From: Anaerolineaceae bacterium | GTDB taxonomy: Bacteria; Chloroflexota; Anaerolineae; Aggregatilineales; Phototrophicaceae | DNA length: 64,000 bases | NCBI GenBank assembly: GCA_020634135.1 | Contig: JACKCG010000005.1 | Coordinates: 282,669-346,668, forward strand | Reading direction: 5' to 3' | Shown here: positions 52,068 to 59,158 of the stretch, piece by piece | Position numbering within the stretch: the stretch's first letter is position 1 | Layout: each line of letters begins with the position of its first letter | Program-made: the position numbers and the translations under genes | Notes under the pieces: model-generated | Told to the model about the DNA's origin: nothing | Seen by the model: only the letters and a program-made list of their open reading frames with translations | Databases searched by the model: none

Positions 52068-52952
52068 ATGGCAATTTTTGTTGATGAAAACACCAGAGTG
52101 GTCGTACAGGGCCTGACCGGGTCGCAGGGACGGTATTACGGCCTGCGTAATCGTGATTATGGCACGCAGGTGGTGGCCGGAACGAATCCGAAGAAGGCCG
52201 GGACAGACGTTGACGGTATTCCGGTGCTGGCGAGTGTGAAAGACGCGGTGCGGGAAGCCGGTGCGAATGCCTCATTTGTGATTGTGCCAGCGCCGTTCGC
52301 TACCGCCGCCATCATGGAGGCTGCTGAAGCCGGGATTGAGCTGATCGTGTGCGTGACCGAGCATATCCCAATGCACGACGAGGCGCGGATGTACAACGAC
52401 CTCAAGCGGAATTTTCCGAATACACGGTTGATTGGCCCGAACTGCTCCGGCATTATAAGTCCAGGGAAGTGTAACATCGGGTTTACGCCGGGCGAGGTGG
52501 CGATGCAGGGGCATGTAGGCATTGTCAGCCGTTCCGGGACTCTGGCGTATCAGTCCATCTACGAGATGACGCTCAAGGGTATCGGACAGAGTACCGCTGT
52601 CGGTATCGGGGGCGACCCGGTGCCGGGGACGAGCTTCATTGACTGCCTGAAAGCGTTCCAGGCCGACCCGGAGACACACGGTGTGGTGCTGATCGGAGAG
52701 ATCGGCGGCTCGGCGGAAGAAGAAGCGGCGGCCTATATCAAGGCCAATATGAACAAACCTGTGGTGGCGTATGTGGCCGGGGTGACTGCCCCAGCCGGCA
52801 AGAAGATGGGCCACGCCGGCGCGATTATCTCCGGCTCGAAGGGAACGGCGGGAGCCAAGATGGATGCCCTGCGGGAAGCCGGGGCGCTGGTCGCCAATAA
52901 CCCGACAGAACTGGGCGACCTGATGGCCGAGGCGCTGGCGAAGCGGAAGTAA
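52068..52952 (+). CDS. sucD: Succinate-CoA ligase alpha subunit
   Basis: SucD binds CoA and carries the phosphohistidine. The 294-residue protein starts MAIFVDENTRVVVQGLTGSQG, contains the CoA-binding Rossmann part (VVAGTNPKKAG, VPAPFATAAI), ECIPMHD-like VTEHIPMHDEARM, IGPNCSGIISPGKCNIGF, and the C-terminal half with GIGGDPVPGTSFIDCL, VLIGEIGGSAEEEAA and the active-site His in KMGHAGAIISGSKGTAGAKMDAL. The length is usual. GGGAGG lies nine bases before the ATG. Confidence 0.96.
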   Translation: MAIFVDENTRVVVQGLTGSQGRYYGLRNRDYGTQVVAGTNPKKAGTDVDGIPVLASVKDAVREAGANASFVIVPAPFATAAIMEAAEAGIELIVCVTEHIPMHDEARMYNDLKRNFPNTRLIGPNCSGIISPGKCNIGFTPGEVAMQGHVGIVSRSGTLAYQSIYEMTLKGIGQSTAVGIGGDPVPGTSFIDCLKAFQADPETHGVVLIGEIGGSAEEEAAAYIKANMNKPVVAYVAGVTAPAGKKMGHAGAIISGSKGTAGAKMDALREAGALVANNPTELGDLMAEALAKRK

Positions 52953-52976
52953 GCGAAGATCTCATATATATATAGG

Positions 52977-53018
52977 ACATCCCTCCCCCGGCCACGAAAA
53001 CAACCAGGAGAGGGATGT
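52977..53018. terminator. Inverted repeat after sucD
   Basis: ACATCCCTC and GAGGGATGT form a nine-base stem with a long interior (24 bases, partly pairing CCGG with CCAGG). It lies between sucD and the convergent WD40 gene. Only a short T-stretch (TTATGTTTT) follows on the plus strand. Confidence 0.5.
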
Positions 53019-53044
53019 TATGTTTTCTACGGCACGGAAAAACC

Positions 53045-54475
53045 CTATTCAACTGGATTTGTGATGTTCGAAACATCCCAAATACTTACCCTGGCCTCAA
53101 CCCCAAAAGGAGCAATAACCTGAGCAATAATGACCTCTCCGCCAGTGGCACTAAAAGCGGCATTATTAACTGGCAACTCTGGGTCAAGCAGCAAGGTATA
53201 GACTTCTTCCCACGTGTTTGTATCCCAGAACCGAATGGTACCATCCAGGCTGGATGAAAGGAGAATCCCCCCATTTGGACTAAAGTCCACGCTCGTTATC
53301 TCATCAGTATGTCCGGCGAGAATGCTCGTGACGCCACGCGCAAAGTCCCAAATCCGCAAATCGCCCTCGGTATCGGACACCGCAATGAACTGTGAATTGG
53401 GGCTGATGGCAACGCTCTTAAATGAACCTTCGCCTTGAAATCCCTCAAATAATACTGCTCCGGTGTGGGCATCAAACACCATCACGCCCGATGTTCCTGT
53501 GCCGACGACCAGAAGATTGCCGTCCGAACTGAACTTCACACAGAAAACTTCGATTACAATCGTTGTCCATAATTCCTCGCCGGTAACCGCATCCAACACA
53601 TGAACTTCGGCTAATGTGCCAGTGGCAATCCGCTGGTTATCGGGGCTGAAATCAATACTGGTGATTTCCCCAAACTGCTTATCCAGACTCAACAGAATCG
53701 CTTGTGCATCCACGTCCCATATATTGGTTGATCCGTACGTATCGCCGGTTGCAATCACCCTGCCATCCGGGCTAAAGGCAACGGCACTCAAATCATCGTC
53801 ATGTCCCTCTAGCTGAAATAATGCCTCACCTGAATGCTTGTCCCAGACCCGCGCAATTGGTTCTTCACCAGCAGTGACAATGTATTGTCCATCAGGGCTG
53901 ACTGAAAAACTCTGCACTTCATCGTCAACTTCAAATGTCTGTAACTGAAAGACAAGTCCCGTCACCACGTTGAGGGAAGCCGACATTTGTTCCCTCAGCC
54001 AATCCACGAATACGTCAGTATCGGGTAAAAAGTAATCGGTCTTGTTGACCGGGACGCCATTAATCGTCCGAAACACGCCCCCTGCCGGACATCCAAACGG
54101 TTCATCGCCTGCAAAAGCACGCGCACCAACACGCTCCTGGCTTACGAGGTCCGTGATGACAACTTCTATGTCCACCCTCGTCTGATGCAGTGTTACCGGA
54201 AGTCGGTTAACCGTATAGTGGCAGTCTTCACGGGCCAGGAGCGATGGGATCAGACGTATCTCATATCGGGATGTAACCTGGGAATCGCCTAACCATTCAT
54301 GGGGCACAGCGTCAATAATCTCCTGAAGATCATCACTTTCCAGGTCGTCCGCTGGGCTGATCTCAACTGTTATATACACGCCGGCGTTTTCATCGCTTTG
54401 TGCGCCAATGAAACGCATATCGAAGAGACTCAGGCTAAAAATCAACATGCCAATCCAGAGTATTCTTCGCTTCAT
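53045..54475 (-). CDS. Exported WD40 repeat protein
   Basis: From the ATG at 54475 the product is 476 residues. A signal peptide (MKRRILWIGMLIFSLSLFDMRFIGA) is followed by a roughly 170-residue N-terminal domain with two Cys (REDCHY, FGCPAG). Then come about seven WD40 blades, such as VQSFSVSPDGQYIVTAG, LSAVAFSPDGRVIATGDTYGSTNIWDV, ITSIDFSPDNQRIATG, and ITSVDFSPNGGILLSSSLDGTIRFWDT. It probably folds as an extracytoplasmic beta-propeller that binds proteins or glycans. The binding partner is unknown. GGGGG lies about seven bases before the ATG. Confidence 0.88.
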   Translation of the reverse strand: MKRRILWIGMLIFSLSLFDMRFIGAQSDENAGVYITVEISPADDLESDDLQEIIDAVPHEWLGDSQVTSRYEIRLIPSLLAREDCHYTVNRLPVTLHQTRVDIEVVITDLVSQERVGARAFAGDEPFGCPAGGVFRTINGVPVNKTDYFLPDTDVFVDWLREQMSASLNVVTGLVFQLQTFEVDDEVQSFSVSPDGQYIVTAGEEPIARVWDKHSGEALFQLEGHDDDLSAVAFSPDGRVIATGDTYGSTNIWDVDAQAILLSLDKQFGEITSIDFSPDNQRIATGTLAEVHVLDAVTGEELWTTIVIEVFCVKFSSDGNLLVVGTGTSGVMVFDAHTGAVLFEGFQGEGSFKSVAISPNSQFIAVSDTEGDLRIWDFARGVTSILAGHTDEITSVDFSPNGGILLSSSLDGTIRFWDTNTWEEVYTLLLDPELPVNNAAFSATGGEVIIAQVIAPFGVEARVSIWDVSNITNPVE

Positions 54476-54663
54476 CCGTCCCCCTTTGCGTATTGACCGC
54501 CCACGCCATGCGGCGCACGGGCCAGGATTTTGTTTTGAAATTATATTTATGTAATATATTGGGGATTTTAGCCTGATTTCCAGAAATTGCAAAAGTGTTC
54601 AATTTCACCGATGAAAATGGGAATATAATCTCAGGCTGAAAGTCGGCGGGCAAGAAATTTTCT

Positions 54664-54684
54664 GGGAGGGTCTGGGACCCTCCC
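54664..54684 (-). terminator. Intrinsic terminator of the second thiolase gene
   Basis: GGGAGGGT and ACCCTCCC form a perfect eight-base stem with a five-base loop. On the minus strand it is followed by AGAAAATTTCTTG. It lies about 66 bases after the thiolase stop. Confidence 0.65.
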
Positions 54685-54749
54685 CTATGGTTGCCTTGTT
54701 AGATCACACCATTGGACGAGGCGCGCTGCTCCTCTATGGGTTACGGCGT

Positions 54750-55964
54750 TTATTCCAATTCGACGGCCAGGGCGACGGCTTCTGCCCCCCCCAGACACAA
54801 TGCTGCGAGGCCGCGTTTAAGTCCCCGGTCTTGCAGAGCGTGGATGAGCGTAATCAGCACCCGCGCCCCACTCGCGCCAACCGGGTGGCCGAGGGCAATC
54901 GCGCCGCCATGCACGTTCAGTTTCTCGATTGGCAGGTTATAGCCATCTTTTGCCAGTCCCTTGATGTCCGCCAGAACCTGGGACGCGAAGGCCTCATTGA
55001 TCTCGAAAAGGTCTACATCGTCCATCGTCCACCCGGCCCGTTGCAGAGCGATGGGGATGGCTTTGACCGGCGCATAAAACAGCCAGGCCGGTTCTACCGC
55101 CGCTTGCCCGTAACCGACGATCCGTGCAACTGGCTGGTGACCGCCCTTTTCGGCGTACTCACGACTGCTGACGACCAGTGCCGAAGACCCATCATTCATA
55201 CCAGGGGCGTTCCCGGCTGTGACACTACCGCCTTCCTCGAAGGCCGGGCGCAGCTTCGCCAGGGCTTCTATAGTCGTATCGGGGCGGATGCCCTCGTCAC
55301 GGTCTACAACAGTATCCCCCTTGCGGCCCTTGATCGTCACCGGGACGATTTCCGCCGCGAATTTGCCGGAGTCCGTCGCCTGAGCAGCAAACTGATGGCT
55401 GCGGAAAGCGAACTCGTCCATTTCCTGGCGGGTCACACCAACCTCACGGGCGATGAACTCGGCGGCGCTGCCCATGCTCCAGTTGCAGAGCGAACACCAC
55501 AGGCCATCAAACTGTAAGGCATCTACCAGCTTGACTTCACCGTATTTGTTGCCCTGGCGCAGGTCGTAGCTCAGGTAGGGCGCTTTACTCATGCTCTCCG
55601 TGCCCCCCACCAGATAGAGGTCTCCATCTTCAGCTTTAATGGCATTGGCGGCCAGCATCGTGCTTTTCAGGCCACTGCCACACACCTTGTTGACGACCAT
55701 GCCGCCCACATGCGACGGCACCCCCGCGCCCAGGCTGACCTGGCGGGGTAAAGCCTGCCCGACACCGGCACTGACCACGTTGCCCAGAATCACCTCGTCA
55801 ATATCGGCGCTGTTGATACCACTGCGCTCGACGGCAGTACGGAAGGCAATCTGCCCCAACTCCGCCGCTGTGAGGGATGCCAGCGCCCCCAGGAACTTGC
55901 CCTGAGGCGTCCGGGCGCTGCCCAGAATAACCGCCTCGCGTTTGCTCTTACCATTATTTGCCAT
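54750..55964 (-). CDS. Acetyl-CoA acetyltransferase (thiolase)
   Basis: The 404-residue enzyme belongs to the biosynthetic-type thiolases that join two acetyl-CoA to acetoacetyl-CoA. It has VILGSARTPQGKFLGAL, the acylated Cys in NKVCGSGLKSTMLA (about residue 95), GGTESMSKAPYL, NEAFASQVL, GGAIALGHPVGASGARVL and CLGGAEAVALAVE (final Cys). It differs clearly from the thiolase at 33.1 kb. Its start overlaps the end of the HIT gene upstream by 11 bases, so the two are translationally coupled. Confidence 0.95.
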   Translation of the reverse strand: MANNGKSKREAVILGSARTPQGKFLGALASLTAAELGQIAFRTAVERSGINSADIDEVILGNVVSAGVGQALPRQVSLGAGVPSHVGGMVVNKVCGSGLKSTMLAANAIKAEDGDLYLVGGTESMSKAPYLSYDLRQGNKYGEVKLVDALQFDGLWCSLCNWSMGSAAEFIAREVGVTRQEMDEFAFRSHQFAAQATDSGKFAAEIVPVTIKGRKGDTVVDRDEGIRPDTTIEALAKLRPAFEEGGSVTAGNAPGMNDGSSALVVSSREYAEKGGHQPVARIVGYGQAAVEPAWLFYAPVKAIPIALQRAGWTMDDVDLFEINEAFASQVLADIKGLAKDGYNLPIEKLNVHGGAIALGHPVGASGARVLITLIHALQDRGLKRGLAALCLGGAEAVALAVELE

Positions 55965-56463
55965 GATCTTTTTCCTCGTATAAATCGTGCCAGATGGCCT
56001 TCAGTTCGGTATAAGTATTCTCGAGTGTATCGGGAATCACCCGTGTATTCCCGACGACACTCATAAAACTGGCATCACCCGGCCAGCGCGGGACAATGTG
56101 AAAATGGTAGTGTTCCGCGATACCCGCCCCTGCGGCTACACCCAGATTGACGCCGAGATTAAATGCAGACGGGTTATAGGCCTTACGCAAGACGGCCAGC
56201 GCCCGGTTGACCGTCACCATCAGATCGGTCAGCGCATCAACCGGCAGGGATTCCTGGGTATCCACATGCTCATACGGAACGATCATCATGTGTCCGTTAT
56301 TGTATGGATACAGGTTGAGTACCGCATAAACATACTGTGACCGGGCAACCACCAGTTCGGCAGCGTCTTCAGACTGTGCCTTAATGCAGAACACACAACC
56401 GTCTACAGATTTTTTCTCACTGCGAATGTAAGCCATACGCCAGGGCGTCCAGAGATGATCCAT
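55954..56463 (-). CDS. HIT family hydrolase
   Basis: The product is 169 residues from the ATG at 56463 (MDHLWTPWRMAYI). WTPWR is typical of the AP4A-phosphorylase/HIT subgroup of Actinobacteria and Chloroflexota. CVFCIKAQSEDAAELV suggests a zinc site near the N-terminus. NLGVNLGVAAGAGIAEHYHFHIVPRW carries the HxHxH catalytic triad. Members cleave dinucleoside polyphosphates or nucleoside phosphoramidates. A start further upstream exists in frame but adds a Cys/Met-rich leader without a good Shine-Dalgarno site. Confidence 0.9.
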   Translation of the reverse strand: MDHLWTPWRMAYIRSEKKSVDGCVFCIKAQSEDAAELVVARSQYVYAVLNLYPYNNGHMMIVPYEHVDTQESLPVDALTDLMVTVNRALAVLRKAYNPSAFNLGVNLGVAAGAGIAEHYHFHIVPRWPGDASFMSVVGNTRVIPDTLENTYTELKAIWHDLYEEKDHGK

Positions 56464-56661
56464 AATGCACTCGATATAGCCGCTGACCATAGCACATGGA
56501 CAGCGCATGAACATTCTCATTTAAGTATACGAGGGGGTCATCACGGTTACAAGCTATGTGGATGGAAAATGGCATGTTAAAATCGGACACTATGTACAAG
56601 AGCATTGAGTCTTGTGTGCTGAGGCGCAGGGACTGGTTATGTCCTATAACGGGAAACGGTG

Positions 56662-57411
56662 ATGACACTGAGCGAAGACCGGCTACGGGAACGACTGGCG
56701 CCGCGTGCTGTACGGTTCTATCCCCAGGTAGAAAGCACTAACGACCTGGCAATGGAGTGGCTACAGCAGGGTGCTGTATCGGGCGCGGTGGTGGTGGCCG
56801 ATGAGCAGAGCAAAGGACGTGGACGGCTGGGGCGGACATGGCACACTCCGCCGGGCGTCTCACTGGCGGTTTCGATGATTCTGCGCCCCAGGCCGGAGCA
56901 TCTGCCCCAGGTCACGATGCTCGGAGCACTGGCGATTCATGATATGCTGGTAGGATTGGGACTGGCGAAGACCGGCATTAAATGGCCGAATGATGTACAC
57001 ATTAACCGGCGCAAAGTCTCCGGGGTACTGGCTGAAGCCGCCTGGACAGGTGACAAACTGGCCGGGGTTGTCCTCGGCATGGGAATCAATGTGCGAGCCG
57101 ATTTCAGCGGGAGCAACCTGGCGCAACAGGCGATCAGCATTGAACCGGCGTTAGGGCGGGCGGTTGACCGGGTGGATTTACTGGTTGATTTGCTGGCGCG
57201 GGCAGATGTCTGGGCGGAGCAGTTGGGGACAAAAACCTTATTCACAGCATGGCAAAGCCGGTTGGTTACGTTAGGACAGACGGTAACGTATGGCGGACTG
57301 ACCGGCACAGCAGAGCTTGTCACCCCGGACGGCGCATTGAGCATTCGCACCGGGGACGGCCAACTGTACCGGGTGTTTGCGGGGGATGTGGTCGTAGAGG
57401 ACGGGAGTTAA
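56662..57411 (+). CDS. birA: Biotin-[acetyl-CoA carboxylase] ligase
   Basis: BirA activates biotin with ATP and transfers it to the carboxyl-carrier protein. The 249-residue product has the catalytic domain only: VESTNDLAMEWLQQG, the biotin/AMP loop KGRGRLGRTWHTPPGVSLAVSM, and IKWPNDVHINRRKVSGVLAEA. A C-terminal SH3-like domain follows (LGQTVTYGGLTGTAELVTPDGALSIRTGDGQ). There is no N-terminal DNA-binding domain, so it is not a biotin repressor. The stop is two bases before the next ATG. Confidence 0.95.
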   Translation: MTLSEDRLRERLAPRAVRFYPQVESTNDLAMEWLQQGAVSGAVVVADEQSKGRGRLGRTWHTPPGVSLAVSMILRPRPEHLPQVTMLGALAIHDMLVGLGLAKTGIKWPNDVHINRRKVSGVLAEAAWTGDKLAGVVLGMGINVRADFSGSNLAQQAISIEPALGRAVDRVDLLVDLLARADVWAEQLGTKTLFTAWQSRLVTLGQTVTYGGLTGTAELVTPDGALSIRTGDGQLYRVFAGDVVVEDGS

Positions 57412-57413
57412 AC

Positions 57414-58787
57414 ATGGGAATCCGGTTGGATTGGGAGATTGAGGCCGAACAGGCACAGGTACGCAACGCCGGGGAGGACCCGGCAGCCGCCCGCAGACGA
57501 CGGTTAGCACGTATCCGCCTGGTGATATTTATCCTGTTCGTACTCGTCGTGATCGGGGCAGTTGTGGGCGGAATCCGGCTGCGGTTGGACATGATTGATG
57601 GTGAAATTGAGCGAGCACTGCGGAATACCGTTGAGGCTGAAGTTACGGCGCTGCGGTTAGGGGACTGGCAGGCATTTGCCGAATCGCAGCGCAGTGCATC
57701 GGGCGATTGGCTGGCGCGGCAGGAACAGACTTTCAATGCTTATCAAGACCTCAAGCTCCAGGACCGGGTACAACTCACCGGGACGATCCGCGACATCACA
57801 ATTGACAAAACACGGGCGCGTGTGGCCGTTGAGGAAATTATTGAAGGGATACCGTATGTCCGCATCTGGTTCTACTGGCGCTATGATGATGGCTGGCGGC
57901 ATGTGCCACCGGATTACACCTTCTGGGGCGACATCGCAACCCGCAAAGGCGCGCACGTCACAGTACGTTACCGCGCAGTAGACAGTTCGCTGGCAGCCGC
58001 GCTGAGCAGCCAGCTTGACCAATGGCTGGAAACCGGATGCGCGGTGTTTGCCTGTGTGTCCCCGCCGGAACTGACGGTAGATATCCTGCCAGACGAGGGG
58101 CTGAAAGTATCATGGGCGGCGAGCGCACCCTGGCTGTTACAGTTCCCCTCACCGTATGTCACGAGGGCGCGGAGTGATATGCCCTTTGACCTGGGATTGC
58201 AATTGGAGACGGCAAATTTGCTGGCGGAACGGCTGGTTGCCGAGGCATCAAATAACATGCAGCCCACTTACCCGGCAGATGCGTACTATCTGCGCCAGGC
58301 GGTGCTGTCCTGGCTGGTCGGGCAATTCATAGAGCACAATACTAACGCCTTTATCATAGACAGTCTGGCACAGCGCTACGGACAAGTGGCGGTAGGTCAA
58401 TTGGCACGCGCCATGCAGCCTGGTTCAGATGTTCAGATTCTAAGTGAGGTCACAGGTGGCGGAACACTCGACCAGCTCAACCTGGATTGGCGCGACTACC
58501 TGACATGGCGCGTGGTGCTGGAAGATCAGCTTATCCGCCAGCGGGACCAGGATAATTTCTGGCGGCTGTATGACACCCGTGATGAGCAAGTCCTCAGCCT
58601 GATGAGCGCCCGATTCGACAGCCTGCCAGGGGAAGAAAACAAGGTGGTAGTTTCGTCAGTGCAGGAAGTCGGGGCGGATGGTTCACCGCAGTTGCGGGCA
58701 GTGATGCAGGTGGGCAGCGGCGCGGGAGCGATCCAGGCCGAAGTCCTGTTCCGGTTGGTTGGGAACGTGTGGCTGCGGGCGAATTGA
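57414..58787 (+). CDS. Membrane-anchored protein of unknown function downstream of birA
   Basis: The product is 457 residues. An N-terminal cytoplasmic stretch (about 35 residues, Arg-rich end RRRRLARIR) is followed by one transmembrane helix (LVIFILFVLVVIGAVVGGI). The rest is extracytoplasmic: a first domain (DRVQLTGTIRDITIDKTRARVAVEEIIEGIPYVRIWFYWRYDDGWRHVPPDYTFWG) that looks NTF2/SnoaL-like, and a larger helical part (YLRQAVLSWLVGQFIEHN, VAVGQLARAMQPGSDVQIL) reminiscent of peptidase-MA-like proteins but without an HExxH. Function unknown. It is coupled to birA by position. Confidence 0.75.
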   Translation: MGIRLDWEIEAEQAQVRNAGEDPAAARRRRLARIRLVIFILFVLVVIGAVVGGIRLRLDMIDGEIERALRNTVEAEVTALRLGDWQAFAESQRSASGDWLARQEQTFNAYQDLKLQDRVQLTGTIRDITIDKTRARVAVEEIIEGIPYVRIWFYWRYDDGWRHVPPDYTFWGDIATRKGAHVTVRYRAVDSSLAAALSSQLDQWLETGCAVFACVSPPELTVDILPDEGLKVSWAASAPWLLQFPSPYVTRARSDMPFDLGLQLETANLLAERLVAEASNNMQPTYPADAYYLRQAVLSWLVGQFIEHNTNAFIIDSLAQRYGQVAVGQLARAMQPGSDVQILSEVTGGGTLDQLNLDWRDYLTWRVVLEDQLIRQRDQDNFWRLYDTRDEQVLSLMSARFDSLPGEENKVVVSSVQEVGADGSPQLRAVMQVGSGAGAIQAEVLFRLVGNVWLRAN

Positions 58788-58850
58788 CACGATTCCGCTT
58801 CTGAATTATGCTACAGATAAACTTACGGGGTGTCAGGAGACAATTGCCAG

Positions 58851-59084
58851 ATGGCTAAGGAAAGAGACGATTTAAGTGTTCTGCGCGACAGCGCGGGTGA
58901 ACTTGATTTTGATTTTGAACAGGATAACGAAATCGTTCTTGAAGAAGACCAGGAGGCGCGAGTTACCAAGCTTTTCCTGGGAATGACCGCTGTTGAGCGT
59001 ATGTTCCTCTCGATTTTCCTGTTTATGAACGTCGCGATTATTGGGCTGGCGCTGCTGCTGGCAACCGGGCGAGTCGTGTTTTAA
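58851..59084 (+). CDS. Small single-pass membrane protein with acidic N-terminus
   Basis: The 77-residue product has an acidic N-terminal half (AGELDFDFEQDNEIVLEEDQEA) and a C-terminal hydrophobic helix (MFLSIFLFMNVAIIGLALLLATG). No family is recognised. A GTG at 58830 in frame is an alternative start. The ATG at 58851 has AGGAG about 11-15 bases upstream, rather far. It precedes a strong terminator, which suggests it ends the birA transcript. Confidence 0.6.
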   Translation: MAKERDDLSVLRDSAGELDFDFEQDNEIVLEEDQEARVTKLFLGMTAVERMFLSIFLFMNVAIIGLALLLATGRVVF

Positions 59085-59113
59085 GATTGAGGCAAGCGTT
59101 TGCAGGCAAAAGC

Positions 59114-59136
59114 GGGGCGAATCGGTGATTCGCCCC
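59114..59136 (+). terminator. Intrinsic terminator after the birA unit
   Basis: GGGGCGAATC and GATTCGCCCC form a perfect ten-base stem with a three-base loop, followed by TTACTGTTGTTAAT. It separates the plus-strand unit from the convergent acylase gene. Confidence 0.75.
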
Positions 59137-59158
59137 TTACTGTTGTTAATACAATGGC

